A DNA stretch of 64,000 bases from Epithemia pelagica (GCA_946965045.2 OX337232.1:992001-1056000), one strand, 5' to 3'; counted from the first letter of the stretch, positions 38,201 through 48,689 are shown. Notes: a model not told the origin generated them from the letters alone. Translations and numbers: made by a program.

Positions 38201-39011
38201 TGGTGGGTTCCTCCGACGGGGACAACGACCCTGTAGTACTTCTACTCGTACTACTACTGCGACTCCACAATTGCGAGGGATAGACCCAAGGAGGTGACGA
38301 CGAGGACGCCGTGTCCATGGGGGATGACGGTTGCTCCGTGTCGTCGGTGGCGTCCTCGGGTGCGGCGGTGGTGTCACGCAATCGACCCGTCGGGACCTTC
38401 ATTTGGTGCATGGCCGTCATGGGAGACGATGACGATGTGCTGGTGCTGGACATGGTCGAAGTCGTTGTCGACATCATCATTTGAGAGGGATACACCATGG
38501 CGGCTTCGGACGAGGAGGGAAAGGAGGAAATGTGCACACGATCGGGGTGACTGCAACTGGAACTGCCTCGAGGAGGACGATGGCTGCCAGTGCTCGCCGT
38601 ACGACTCGCACTCGTCGGACCACCACCATGCTCGTCGTTGTGCTGTTGTCCCTGTTGATACCATTGTTGCAGGGCATGATCATTGTGAAAAAAGGAGGGT
38701 GACATGGTGGGAGGCGGTAACATGTTCATCATGCGTTGTTGAAAGGCTTGTCGAGCATTGTCGTCCATCATCATCATGGGCAAGGCGGCATTGTGATTGT
38801 CGTGTTGATTGTCATACTGATGATGATTGGAATTCGAATTGGTGGCCCCCAATACGACACTGGCCATGGGAGTGGAACGACCGCCGCGCAGAATGTTGTT
38901 GCTGCTACTGCTGCTGCTGGTAGTTCCAAAGGCATGGACGCCCTCCAACAACGACGATGAGGAGGATGCGAACCATGTCAGAATCGCCCAGCCAACCACA
39001 GGACTCTTCAT
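35256..39011 (-). CDS. Long acidic secretory/plastid-type protein with WxxLH repeats, C-terminal TM
   Basis: 1251 aa, single exon. The N-terminus is a signal peptide (GWAILTWFASSSSSLLEGVHAFGTT). VHAF-GTT resembles the diatom plastid ASAF-type cleavage site, so import into the complex plastid or entry into the secretory route is inferred. The rest is Ser/Thr/Pro/Asp/Glu-rich, with a Gln tract near residue 640 (KKQQQQQQLQQQ) and at least five short Trp motifs: AETWAALN, ASQWASLHPP, NQAWAQLHPP, AQDWTRRN and AQEWTALHRP. The last ~70 residues hold a basic coiled-coil-like stretch (NKRQKLKEERERLEQSEFG) and then a TM helix NLVYGGLAFVAATAFRGLF close to the C-terminus. No known family. Copy A (18076-21290) is its broken duplicate. 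Confidence 0.7.
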   Translation of the reverse strand: MKSPVVGWAILTWFASSSSSLLEGVHAFGTTSSSSSSNNILRGGRSTPMASVVLGATNSNSNHHQYDNQHDNHNAALPMMMMDDNARQAFQQRMMNMLPPPTMSPSFFHNDHALQQWYQQGQQHNDEHGGGPTSASRTASTGSHRPPRGSSSCSHPDRVHISSFPSSSEAAMVYPSQMMMSTTTSTMSSTSTSSSSPMTAMHQMKVPTGRLRDTTAAPEDATDDTEQPSSPMDTASSSSPPWVYPSQLWSRSSSTSRSTTGSLSPSEEPTTGTKFPRMDHDNDKDDDIQDDNKNPYSVIGTYESSPASMAQMAETWAALNRQGRPPVSSSNSKDSNNHQHKTPPRSQDEINAVKKQTEHDPWKMTTTTTRDHDRDNDTKDTNKDDIRTVQQDPTTPPPQDSTSFTGWTSMEPDLDDLEQQALDYFDLSSSSQLQEPNPLPLFSSPTPVSTQEPPPKEEEQHSLQDLASQWASLHPPSIEVQQPNKQSLADSIPKTTTTDDESNEELAVLASETTTKKEDDSDNSMIPSSQATTTTSVPVVPSSSSSSLNVESILPPSPQEDAVVLPPPRDMKKSTSIRSMTTTTTTSTSTFFWNQAWAQLHPPSVEEMKPNHKVSQEWLHEHEKKQQQQQQLQQQQQQPPPPLSTPRTDPATIQELAQDWTRRNQEVDVETTESSHSDHTTVIRNEALSTVVPQEPTTTMHVQEAAAWDSTKRTTDLQQQASGIEKQTTTADSFASSSEKDTDDSSSDDSGMSQTALALSQAIPAPPPVKPETSNPVTTVSAQDLAQEWTALHRPKEDEADPKGTTTPSSSFDPMASEPSTNNLEEPRTTPPTILDIKAEEETAEDPVVQFVQEFLKTEAVKDTLATEAPTIEEQPPHDLVAATTAETSAPTALPDRTAAFETQPHSNNQDEQDDEVPLDATATVVEGTTVNDDVTSQRPADFYIVSPDSKQQQEEETTMSLSETTVADALGSESFTVVSDSTETIVVENDIVEETDSSFSLETHDESLFAALEKRVQMEDETVESESVTVLSDVTNEVVGEELQMEEMDSSISLAPEEEESLDLESVPDEESRFELDESLFMDHVPKNAAPEDVKESSEIIKALVAAAAAVTVDDESITSRAKLLKVRVLRQENDQMVSPTTPRMTSGTTKEEADQVRVITSDALKAVRNKRQKLKEERERLEQSEFGQLYAEEYTGTFDNLPVPIADKDNADNENGQGMDANMRRNLVYGGLAFVAATAFRGLFGSSSD

Positions 39012-40014
39012 GATGACAAGGATGATCTTTGGTTTGTTCCTTGGTTTCTTCTTTTGGTTGCCCTCTCTTTTCTAGCTTGGTTCCTTGGTTTGATGGATGC
39101 CCTTTTTGTGTGCGTATTGGCGCCTCTCTCGATCGATCGTGTGGATCGGATCGAGACAGACACGGTCGACAGGAAAACGAATGAAACATCCAGCAGATGG
39201 ACCAAAGATACGTATGATGATGGTGTCGGTCCAACAGTTGGTCCAAACAGAAGAAAAAGTTGCTGTCGCAGCGAAGGTTGGCAAGATGTTTCATTGATGG
39301 GTTAGGGAGGGACCATCTGCTTCTACGCGCGTGCCTGCAGGATGGGTCGGCGTGCGTAAGCGCACCTCTCACGCGGGGCGAACCAACAGTCCAGTCCAGA
39401 GAAAACGGTCCCCATTTTCACAAACGCCACAGTCTCTACGATTGGCAAACGACCCACGCACCTATTGTCTAGACGAAAATCTCATCTCTCGTTCTCTCCA
39501 GAGTACGCAAGAAGCAACGACCGAACTCCTGGTGGTAACAAACGCGAAGGAGAGGAAGCGAGGTGTTCTTTGGGGCTTGTGTTCTTTCCATCAAACTCTA
39601 TGCCTCCTCCAGTACAACATGATACGGTTGGAGTTGGAGGTGTATCATCGTGGACTCGCACACACATACTCGGCAATCAGAAACCCAACACAAACCAATC
39701 GGTAGTCTCGATGTAACAAAATAACGTTCGGCAATCAGAAACCCAAAACAAACCAATCGGTAGTCTCAATGTAACAAAAGAACGTTCTACCGTAGCGTCT
39801 TTTATATTAGTAGCAGTGAAGGATGTATCATAGTGTAGAAAAGTATAGATATATTGGAAACGTGCAGTGAATGGAATGCTGGTGGTTGTTGTTTGGGAGA
39901 GAAGGAATGCGGATAATGTACGTGACATGTGTGTGCGGTTGCCACAGATAGTATTCATCCGAGAGAGAGAGAGAACAACAATCCCATGATTGTCGGGAAA
40001 CCAAACGAGGGAGT
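39012..40014. other. Intergenic
   Basis: 1.0 kb between two minus-strand genes: promoter of the long acidic gene and 3' flank of the next gene. It includes the 58-bp tandem duplication listed below and a GAGA run at 39961-39973. Overlapping ORFs here have no coding character. Confidence 0.4.
39671..39786. repeat. 58-bp tandem duplication
   Basis: CGGCAATCAGAAACCCAACA... at 39671-39728 is followed directly by a copy at 39729-39786 with only a few substitutions. Confidence 0.9.
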
Positions 40015-41103
40015 CTAGCGAGATGTGGCAGAAGGACACTGCTGTATCCGAGACACCATCATTTTGGGTCGACGATGATGATGATGATGAGAGTGCAAGT
40101 TTCGACGCCGGCCACGATTGCTTCGCGAGAGTGACAACAAGGACGAGCCTTGTGGAGGTGGCGCGGATCGTCCGCCCTGCGTGAAAACGCCATTGTCCTC
40201 CGGTTCCTGCGACAGTAATGGTATGCGGTCGTCGTATTCGTGTCCTTGCTGCTGCTGCTGTTGTGTTTCGAGGGCTTGTTGGGCATCGACCTGGGCCAGG
40301 GCCCAGGCAAAGTATCGACTGGATCGAGACCATTGTCGCGACTGGGTTTGCACCAGTGCGGCATCACCTCGGGTTTCGCCATGCATTTGCAACACCAAGC
40401 TCTTGTGATCGTCCACAATGGTGCGATCGTGTTGATGCAAGACGAGCCATTCCAATCCCCGTGCCGCCTCCCAATACGATTCGACCCGTCGCAAGGCTTG
40501 TGGTACCGTCACACAGTCTCGAACATTGTCGTCGTAATATTGACACTGCGTGCTGCTGCGGCTATTACAATTGCTGGTGGCCGTTGTTGTCATACTGTCA
40601 TCGGCCGCTTCTCCTTCAGGAGGGTCTGTCGTTTCGTGTGGGTGGTGGTCGGTGGTGGACGACGGATCCGACGACGACAACGACGACACTTGACTGTACA
40701 AGACGGAAAGTGCCAAGGAAAAGTCGGCATCTTCTTTCAACGCATGAACGTAATTGGCACATTCTTTTCGAATGGCATGAACCTCTTGACGGCTCCACCA
40801 AACGTGGTGTTTTTCGTCCTCGTCTAGCCGATCCAGGACAGGATACACGTCACACTGCACGTTGCCAAACACGTCTTGGGCAAATCGAACACGGGTTTCG
40901 TCAAACAACATGCGTCGTCTTGGTTTTCCTGGGCGACTGCTGCCGCTGCTGCTCGAAGAAGAGGAACAAGATGTGGAGCAAGAAGAGGGAGCAGAGGGTG
41001 AATGGTCACTGCTGATGCTCCTATACCACACGGAATCTCGCTCGGAAGAAGTGACCTTGTCCAGCCCCGACATGGAGTAGTCGTCCTCAATCTCCACAAA
41101 CAT
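40015..41103 (-). CDS. Diatom-type hypothetical protein (VRF...EEK.W family)
   Basis: 362 aa from the ATG at 41103 (the longer frame opens at GTG 41175). After a Ser-rich N-terminus come VRFAQDVFGNVQCDVYPVL and EDEKHHVWWSRQEVHAIRKEC, then an internal low-complexity insert and EAARGLEWLVL, ending in a His-rich tail (HSHHHHHRR). The 'strand - DEEK..WW/Y - E...IK' and 'RGLE' blocks recur, as I remember it, in many lineage-specific diatom proteins of unknown function; this is not a database result. It contains a Gln tract (TQQQQQQQGH). No signal peptide or TM. Confidence 0.65.
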   Translation of the reverse strand: MFVEIEDDYSMSGLDKVTSSERDSVWYRSISSDHSPSAPSSCSTSCSSSSSSSGSSRPGKPRRRMLFDETRVRFAQDVFGNVQCDVYPVLDRLDEDEKHHVWWSRQEVHAIRKECANYVHALKEDADFSLALSVLYSQVSSLSSSDPSSTTDHHPHETTDPPEGEAADDSMTTTATSNCNSRSSTQCQYYDDNVRDCVTVPQALRRVESYWEAARGLEWLVLHQHDRTIVDDHKSLVLQMHGETRGDAALVQTQSRQWSRSSRYFAWALAQVDAQQALETQQQQQQGHEYDDRIPLLSQEPEDNGVFTQGGRSAPPPQGSSLLSLSRSNRGRRRNLHSHHHHHRRPKMMVSRIQQCPSATSR

Positions 41104-42208
41104 TTTCGTTTGGTGGGGCAAATAACAATGATGAATATCTTCCCGAAACACACAGTGTACGAATGACACGCACACACTTGTTTGATCGTTGTTGTTTCGA
41201 CTCTTGTGTTGTCACAATCGGTTGTTGGCCTGTTTTGGTTTTGGATGATTCTAAAAAAAAGTTGGAAATTGTGTCAGAGGACTGAATCGCTGTCTGAATT
41301 CTGAAGGCATGTGGGTCGGTCGGTGTGCGTGTGCGCTGGTGTCAAGGCGAAGAACACCGCGGGTGAGGTGACGTGTGACGCGTAATCCTTGTGCCGGCTT
41401 GTGTGCGTGACACATCGACGGACGTTTGCCGGTCTGTGCGCGCGCGCCAGCGCGATGGACGCCCTTTTGCGAAAAAATCTCAAGTGGCATCGTCTCGATG
41501 ATATATCATCCAAAGCTTTGGATGGTACAAAACAAAAAGACAACCAGTAGGAATGAGATGCAAGCCCCTGCTGGATGAATCCTCCAAGAATGCAATGCAG
41601 TCGAAAGCCATTTATCGAGCTCACGAAAATGTGGTGCAGCAACAACAACAGCAGCAAGCTGAAGCCACTGTTGTTTCTGCGTTGCAAGCAGCTCCGAGGT
41701 TTCCTTGCCGCTACTTGCACAAGAAAGTCTGTGCAATGAATTGACAGATTCACAGCCTCAATCAAATCAGGGACCTACCTGCCTAGGTAGACCCCTGACA
41801 AAGACGTGTCAACGAGCAAGGACCGGAACTACGTGTCAACGAAATGCAACTGGTTTTGGTTTGTACATTCGGGAGGTTCTAGTGTTACACAAGGCCGTTA
41901 AGGGTAGAGTAGTTTACTCTTGGAACGGTTCCAGACGTCAAGGATTCGTGCCATGACCGTCACGGGAGTGATGTGTGATTGCCCTTGGTGGTATGGTAGT
42001 GGTCGTTGTATGAAAATGAGTCAAATAGTACTGAACAAGCCAATGTGTATGCTTGCTGCTCGTTGGTAGAAAACCCATTATTATTCTTGCGTGATGTGTC
42101 ATTGAGAAGGGATGCATGCGACTTGGGGACATAGTGTATTGGGTTGCATCAATGTTTCCCCCTCCGAATCGCCCTGGTCTTGCTTCCTGCCACCTGTCCT
42201 GAGTTCCC
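41104..42208. other. Intergenic
   Basis: 1.1 kb between minus-strand genes. Contains CAA/CAG-type triplet repeats at 41635-41660 (GCAGCAACAACAACAGCAGCAAGC). Open frames here (for example 41274-41765, minus) lack coding features. Nothing else was seen. Confidence 0.4.
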
Positions 42209-43498
42209 TTATGGTTCCCATCCAGCCGTGTATTGCGTCACTGCGACAATGAGGGCAATTCCTCCCATGAGCGCCCCAAATTTCTTCCACTTGTGTGTGG
42301 AATCTTCCCATTCTTCGGGAATCACTTCGGTTGCACCGACATAGACAAAGGTTCCGGCCACAATCGCCAACATGATGGAATCCACGACGGGCGCCGCATA
42401 TTCATTCACAGCCATGCCCAATGCCACTCCCAAAGGTCCCATGCAACTAAAAATACTCAAAAATTGGATAATTTGTGCCTTGGGCATGCCCGATTTGAGA
42501 AAGGCCACCAACAAGGCAATCGATTCGGCCGGTTGGTGCAAGGCAATGCTCGTCGTGAGCAAGGCGGCGTCACCAAAGGTATCGGATAAGCCCAAGGCCA
42601 TCATTTCCAAAACACTGTGAACTCCCAAAGCACCCAACAAAATAATGGCACTGCGACCACTATTGTGCCCTGGTGCTTCTGCGACAGCACCATTCTCTTT
42701 TGTTGCAGCCTCGTCCTGGCTTGTCGTCGTCGTGGTATGTCCCGAATCGCCGCCACCACCACCCTGTTGCATTTCATGCAAAATATCATGCGCATCAAAT
42801 GCCACTTTTTCGACAAAGAAAATAATCAAATATCCTGCCAGTACCATGGCAAAGGGAGCCGTTTCGGGCCATGTCGAATCAAATCCATGGACGCATTCCG
42901 GAATCAAATGAAAAAAGGCCAGGGACAAAAAGACACCACCTGAAAAGGCATTGGCCAAACTCAAGGCCAGTTGATTGTCCGCAATCTTTTTGCTTTGCAA
43001 GGGTCCCAACCAACAAATCACATTAATGGCGGTCAAAAAGGCTTGCATAATGACCTTCCAGGCATGCAAGGGAATGCCATAGGGTGCCACGGCGGTCGAT
43101 CCGACGGATTCGGCGGCAGAAGACGCCATGTGGCCCCCTCGTGGAAGTTCGGCACATCGTTGGAGGCATTTGGGACAATCTTCCATGTCGTCATGGTCGT
43201 CCGAATCTTGCAAAAAGGCGGTGTTGGGTGTCGACTGCTCCGACGTGGCAGGAGGACTGCATCGACCATTGGTAGATTCGTTCGTTGGGGCAGCCAAGAC
43301 ACAAGTGGTCGATGGCGATGAGGCATCTTTGTTGTCAATGTTGTGGCAATTGGTTTCGTCGTCGTCGTCATCTTGATTGGTTGTCTTGGTCCAATCTGTA
43401 CGAGGAGCTGCTCGAGATGCATGGAGGACTGTCGCGGCCGGATCGGCCGTCACCACATTGGTAAACAGAAACAAACTCAAGGTGAATATTCCCTTCAT
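42209..43498 (-). CDS. ZIP-family divalent metal transporter
   Basis: 429 aa from the ATG at 43498. The frame extends to 43708, but the internal start gives a clean signal peptide (MKGIFTLSLFLFTNVVTADP), so I prefer it. A ~120-residue luminal segment follows, rich in Asp, Cys and His (CPKCLQRCAE). Then eight TM segments as in ZIP proteins: TM2-3 with LANAFSGGVFLSLAFFHLIPE, a variable cytosolic loop (GGGGGDSGHTTTTTS), TM4 HSVLEMMALGLSD and TM5 HQPAESIALLVAF carrying the metal-site His and Glu residues, and TM7 VGATEVIPEEW. ZIP proteins move Zn, Fe or Mn into the cytosol. Substrate cannot be told from sequence. Confidence 0.9.
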   Translation of the reverse strand: MKGIFTLSLFLFTNVVTADPAATVLHASRAAPRTDWTKTTNQDDDDDETNCHNIDNKDASSPSTTCVLAAPTNESTNGRCSPPATSEQSTPNTAFLQDSDDHDDMEDCPKCLQRCAELPRGGHMASSAAESVGSTAVAPYGIPLHAWKVIMQAFLTAINVICWLGPLQSKKIADNQLALSLANAFSGGVFLSLAFFHLIPECVHGFDSTWPETAPFAMVLAGYLIIFFVEKVAFDAHDILHEMQQGGGGGDSGHTTTTTSQDEAATKENGAVAEAPGHNSGRSAIILLGALGVHSVLEMMALGLSDTFGDAALLTTSIALHQPAESIALLVAFLKSGMPKAQIIQFLSIFSCMGPLGVALGMAVNEYAAPVVDSIMLAIVAGTFVYVGATEVIPEEWEDSTHKWKKFGALMGGIALIVAVTQYTAGWEP

Positions 43499-44779
43499 TT
43501 GGAGTTTGCTAATCGTCACAGAAGCACAAGAACGACGAGTCTTTCGATTTGATGAAGGCAAAGAAACAGTAGATGGACGAATCAAGGGCGAGGATGGGGA
43601 TGATATCAGATAAGTACCAAATTGTACCAGCATACTTTCGCTTCGTGTCCTATTTCTCTTTTGGAATGGATCCCACGCAAAAGACAAAACGAGAGAGGGC
43701 GACGACAAGAGGAGAAGGGATCAGAACACAGTGTTTGGTGGGAAACAACGAGTGGCATCGCGACACGCTGCAACACAAACCCTTTGGGTCTCTCGATAAA
43801 CAACTCACTTTTTGCTCGGTGTGTGTCTTTTGGGACCATGACCATGGCCATTGGTGGAGTTGGAGTGTGACAATGTTCCGTGACAACTGGTTCGTTGTTC
43901 TCGAGCGGGGTTCTGGCTTCTAAAACGTCAGCAGATGCCGAACATGCGCAGGAGGCCACGTAGCCTATTTAACAAGGAAATGTCGGGCTGTGGTCCATGT
44001 GACGCAGACATGACGTCATGTTTGGTCGACCTGCTTCCGCAGCGGTGACACGCCGATGGGTAGTCCCGTGCTTCCACGAGTCCCGCACGCATCCTGGACA
44101 CGGGTAGCTTTGCTATGCTAGGAGTACATTGCTACTTGCTACTCCTACTTCCCTCATCCTGCCTTTCCCATGTTACTCCTAGTTTGAGCATGACAATTGA
44201 CAATGACAAAATGAACTCCTCCAAGGACCATATACTTACGTTCTCCGACTCGATTTCTTTGTTAACTCTGGAAGCCAGAAATGCATTTTGTATTGATCAA
44301 GAAGGAGATTAAATATATGAGTGACAGTGTAGCTGGCTATCATCAACCTGCCTCCTACTTCTAAAATAACTACGGAGAGTGTGGATCTCATTCCAGATTC
44401 CAGCACAAAGTATTGTGGTTTCGTCTCTTATCCTTAATGTCAAGAATCATATTTGTGTAGTGACCATCCTGTATTCTTCTTATCAATTGCCATGAATGAG
44501 AAAGGGACATCACAATCAAGTAATAGTCGTCGTTGCTTTAGTCTCGAGCGCTCCACTGTCGGTAGGGAAAAGTGTCTCTTTCCAATGGCATAGATTCACA
44601 ACCAACAACAAATGATTACAAAACAATGATTTCAACCAAGTATGCCACATCGATGCGGAATTTCTGATTGGAACTACAACTCGAACAAACCAACCAGTTT
44701 GGTGCAAAGCAGCAGTCCTTCGTCTCCAAATAAAATAGACGACAATTCGTTCTTTTCCAGTTACCGGTGGAATAATTCC
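43499..44779. other. Intergenic
   Basis: 1.28 kb. Upstream of the ZIP gene and downstream of the LAMTOR3-like gene. Only short unrelated ORFs are present; I see no RNA gene, transposon end or clear motif. Confidence 0.4.
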
Positions 44780-45349
44780 TTACGAAGGATGATAGCAGGC
44801 ATGGTCCGATGTCGTTGTGCCGTTGCCCATTCCCTGTGGGTGGTCGCCGTTGTTGCTAGTGGTATTCGATGGTTCTTCCGAAAGTTGCAAGGAATCAATC
44901 AAGGTCATGCGCAAGGGAGTCAAAACATTTTGGAGCAAGGGTACCGCCGTAGTTCGCACGGCGGCCAAATTGGCCGACGGTCCACACAGGACCGTTACCA
45001 CCAAGGGGGGCCAATACAAGTGCAACAAACAACCGTGATTGTAAATGGCGGTAATGCACTTAACCTTGTCCAACCCCAAGACGGGCAATTGTTTCGACGG
45101 CGGTGCCCACACCGTTTCCAACAAGGCCAAGGTTTCTTCATTGTACAGTGTCTCCGATGTGTCCTGGGAATTCCAGGGGTCGGCCCCACGGCCGTACACG
45201 CGTCCCAATGGAACGCCTTCCATCGTGGACAAGGTAATAGCTCTCACATGACCCGACGACTGATTACAGAGTGTCACTACTTGCTGTAGCGACTTTTGCA
45301 GTGATGAAGGGAGAAGATTGTTTGGATCGATGGGGTGGATGTTGGACAT
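44780..45349 (-). CDS. LAMTOR3/MP1-like Ragulator subunit (roadblock fold)
   Basis: 189 aa from the ATG at 45349 (MSNIHPIDPNN). The open frame extends to 46045 only as the antisense of the neighbouring gene. The pattern follows LAMTOR3: LSTMEGVPLGRV (human: SDRDGVPVIKV), a loop, LGLDKVKCITAIYNHGCLLH (human: LGLSKNKSIICYYNTYQVV), WPPLVVTVLCGPSANLAAV (human: RLPLVVSFIASSSANTGLI), and a C-terminal helix PLLQNVLTPLRMTLID. LAMTOR3 pairs with LAMTOR2 in the lysosomal Ragulator that anchors Rag GTPases for TORC1 signalling. There is a C-terminal polar tail of ~40 residues not found in the human protein. Head-to-head with the next gene, 300 bp apart. Confidence 0.75.
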   Translation of the reverse strand: MSNIHPIDPNNLLPSSLQKSLQQVVTLCNQSSGHVRAITLSTMEGVPLGRVYGRGADPWNSQDTSETLYNEETLALLETVWAPPSKQLPVLGLDKVKCITAIYNHGCLLHLYWPPLVVTVLCGPSANLAAVRTTAVPLLQNVLTPLRMTLIDSLQLSEEPSNTTSNNGDHPQGMGNGTTTSDHACYHPS

Positions 45350-45649
45350 GGTCAATAGTTCCGGTTTCCGATAGCGATGTGTTGGATTTTTTTTGGTCGT
45401 TGGTTTCCAAATAATACGCGACCGGTTATGGGGTGGAGGCGGTCTCTCCGTGGTCCGTTCTCTGCAGTGCGTGCTGGGATTACAACAAAACCTGAACCGA
45501 CCACTACCACGATAAGACCATGGATGATCCCTTTCCAACATACAGAAGGTTGTGATCCTACAAGGAAGAAGAGGAGGAAAGGAAGAAGCAAGCACTAAGG
45601 CCAATAGTAGCCTACCATAGTGGTAAGACCAACAGCAGTCATCTGAACC

Positions 45650-47116
45650 ATGGATGACAACAAAGTGGACCCGCTTGCAGACATTCCTGCTTTCATGCGA
45701 GGATCGCTGATCCGCACAGATAAAATTATATATCAATTGTTCATTCAGTATGTCCAAAAAGGAGAAGATCATGGCGTTGAGTATCTCAAGGAATTCCTCA
45801 TGAGACAAGGTGCTTACTTCTACTCGATCGACGAAGTCTTGTCGGAGGATCACGTTGATAAATTGGAACTTCATGATATCACGAAGCGGGAAGATGGATC
45901 CGTACAAACCGATTTGGCTGAAGCCTTTCGCCGCGTTGATCAGGTGCCAAGTTACAATGTCCAGGGGCAAGTGCAAGAGTTTCAAGTGACGCGCCGTGGC
46001 GTACTGGAAGGCTTGCAGACCGCGCCGTCGAACTGTTCCAGTCATGGATCCAACACGAAGAAAACAATTTGGAATGTAGACATTTTTGGCCGCCCATTTG
46101 AGAAGGTAATATCAAGTGAGGTTGCGCATTTGCTGCCGGATGCGGCTGCCGACTCGGTAGAGTGGTACGACGTCGCCTGTTGGGCCTTGGGATACGACCC
46201 TCGGGTCGCTCGGTGGGAAGATATATTTCGCCTACTACATGGAACCAAACCAGGGCAGAAGCGAACGTTTGGTTCAGGAATTTGTCATTTTGTAGCAAAC
46301 AAGGCTCGGATCAACCAGCAAGAGAGGCTGATTGAAAAGAATGACCCTCAGCTATTGTTGCTTCCGATTATGTCTCGACAGCAATGCCTGGACTGGAATG
46401 GTGATGACTACGATGTCATTGTGTTGGTTGGTACGGACGAGGATAAAGGTGGCTATAAATGGGCGGTGAAAGAAGTGGGCATGACCGACATTGCATACTC
46501 TCGTATGGGAGATGCTTCCAAGGATGAGTTTTTAAAAGCGATGAGTCTTCTACGAGAATGCACATTTGCCATGGTTCAAGCCTTGGTGAATTTGGAACCA
46601 CCACCTGTCGAAGAATATGCGACAGAAGAACAGAAGAAGAAAATGCGGGATGCTGTTCAAGCACGAAAGGCTCGGCAAGCCGATTTTCTCTCCTTTGCCA
46701 GAGAAAGTTCCGTTACCGTCCCAAACGTCGAGGACAAAATGTTCTCAGTTGATAATAATCCTTTTCGTGGGATATGCAAAGTGTCCTTCAGCAACGACAA
46801 AGCCAAAAAGCTTCACCCAGCACCAGATCCATTGTTGCTGGTGTCTCGAGCTTCTGTTGTGTGGTCTGTCAGACAAAGGTTTCGACTCCGGGCATCTGCC
46901 ATTGGTGCAGATGATTCATACTCGGAATGGGAGGAAGATTTGAAGCAGATGGAACTTCTTCACCAGGCTCATCGTGACCAAAGTTTGCGGGCTATCTTTT
47001 CGGAGACTGCCCTATCCGTGAAAAAGCATGACACGGAAGAGGACAACAGCACCAACAACAGTATGTCTGATCTGTCCACAGAAATGGACTCCTCAACTGG
47101 CGCAATGTCTAGTTAG
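45650..47116 (+). CDS. Hypothetical protein, 488 aa
   Basis: Single exon, no signal peptide or TM. An N-terminal helical region (KIIYQLFIQYVQKGEDHGVE) is followed by a globular middle (WNVDIFGRPFEKVISSEVAH, WYDVACWALGYDPRVARWEDIF, VIVLVGTDEDKGGYKWAVKE, SRMGDASKDEFLKAMSLLRE), then a charged coiled coil (EQKKKMRDAVQARKARQADF) and a Ser/Thr-rich C-terminus. Trp-rich blocks and lack of low complexity argue for a real folded protein. I do not recognise the family. It shares a short 300-bp intergenic region with the LAMTOR3-like gene, so a bidirectional promoter is possible. Confidence 0.65.
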   Translation: MDDNKVDPLADIPAFMRGSLIRTDKIIYQLFIQYVQKGEDHGVEYLKEFLMRQGAYFYSIDEVLSEDHVDKLELHDITKREDGSVQTDLAEAFRRVDQVPSYNVQGQVQEFQVTRRGVLEGLQTAPSNCSSHGSNTKKTIWNVDIFGRPFEKVISSEVAHLLPDAAADSVEWYDVACWALGYDPRVARWEDIFRLLHGTKPGQKRTFGSGICHFVANKARINQQERLIEKNDPQLLLLPIMSRQQCLDWNGDDYDVIVLVGTDEDKGGYKWAVKEVGMTDIAYSRMGDASKDEFLKAMSLLRECTFAMVQALVNLEPPPVEEYATEEQKKKMRDAVQARKARQADFLSFARESSVTVPNVEDKMFSVDNNPFRGICKVSFSNDKAKKLHPAPDPLLLVSRASVVWSVRQRFRLRASAIGADDSYSEWEEDLKQMELLHQAHRDQSLRAIFSETALSVKKHDTEEDNSTNNSMSDLSTEMDSSTGAMSS

Positions 47117-47204
47117 ATCGTCAATTTTTCATTGAGCTCTGCATTGCGCGGAAGATATTCATCACTTCCTGTTGTTTGTCTCTGCGTCTAAGCAATTGCC
47201 AGCA

Positions 47205-48095
<891 letters not shown>

Positions 48096-48689
48096 CTTGG
48101 GAGTGTCATCAAAGAGCACTGCCATAGTCGAAAGAGGCAGCAGATCTGTGTACCATTTCTTCCTTTCTGATGAATTCTTCTTGCTCGGATCAATGAAACA
48201 GGTAGCAAATCCTACATGGCGTCATTCGCGGATATGATGGAAGAACAATGGTGTTGCAAACTGGGCAGGAGAATCAAGTCAAGGTCGCCATAGTGAAGAG
48301 TAGCTAGATGCACATGATCTATTTCGTTGGCACTCTCCCTTGGCCTTTACCATTGATGCAGAATAAACGGTGTCACAATTTGAACGATGTTGTGGTTCAC
48401 AAGCCTTTGGTACACGGTGCAGTGGTTGCTAGTTGCTACAGAAGGATGCATTTCCGTTTCCTTCTTTCTCAAACTCCATTGCATCTGCTCTTATTTCCTT
48501 TCCCTTCTTTCTCAAACTTGATCGCATCTCTCACCGCCAAGCGTGATGCAGTGCTCCTGTCCTGATTCAATTTTATATCCATGCTTGTTCTTGTTGTCGT
48601 CCAGTATTTTCCAGGCCCGACGAGATCGGAAAACGTGTATGGAACGGGTTCGGCGAGTCATCCAACCAACAATGTGAGTAAATTGTCGA
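48096..48689. other. Intergenic
   Basis: About 590 bp between the GalE relic and the Rieske gene stop. Nothing recognisable. Confidence 0.4.

Larger units (their letters stand above)
21390..38560. repeat. Segmental duplication unit B
   Basis: Tandem partner of unit A with the same gene order and strands. It contains two extra insertions: 942 bp at 21543-22484 and the 9-kb copia element 2. The long acidic gene is complete here and extends past the homology limit to 39011, so B's right end is the ancestral side. Confidence 0.8.

Noticed and set aside
39677-40333. 218-codon minus-strand ORF overlapping the 362-aa gene
   Set aside because: Its tail is the translation of the 58-bp tandem repeat and the rest is a shifted shadow of the neighbouring gene.
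45350-46045. N-terminal extension of the LAMTOR3-like ORF to 421 codons
   Set aside because: This part is the antisense of the 45650-47116 gene and shows no independent coding character; the roadblock domain begins at the ATG 45349.
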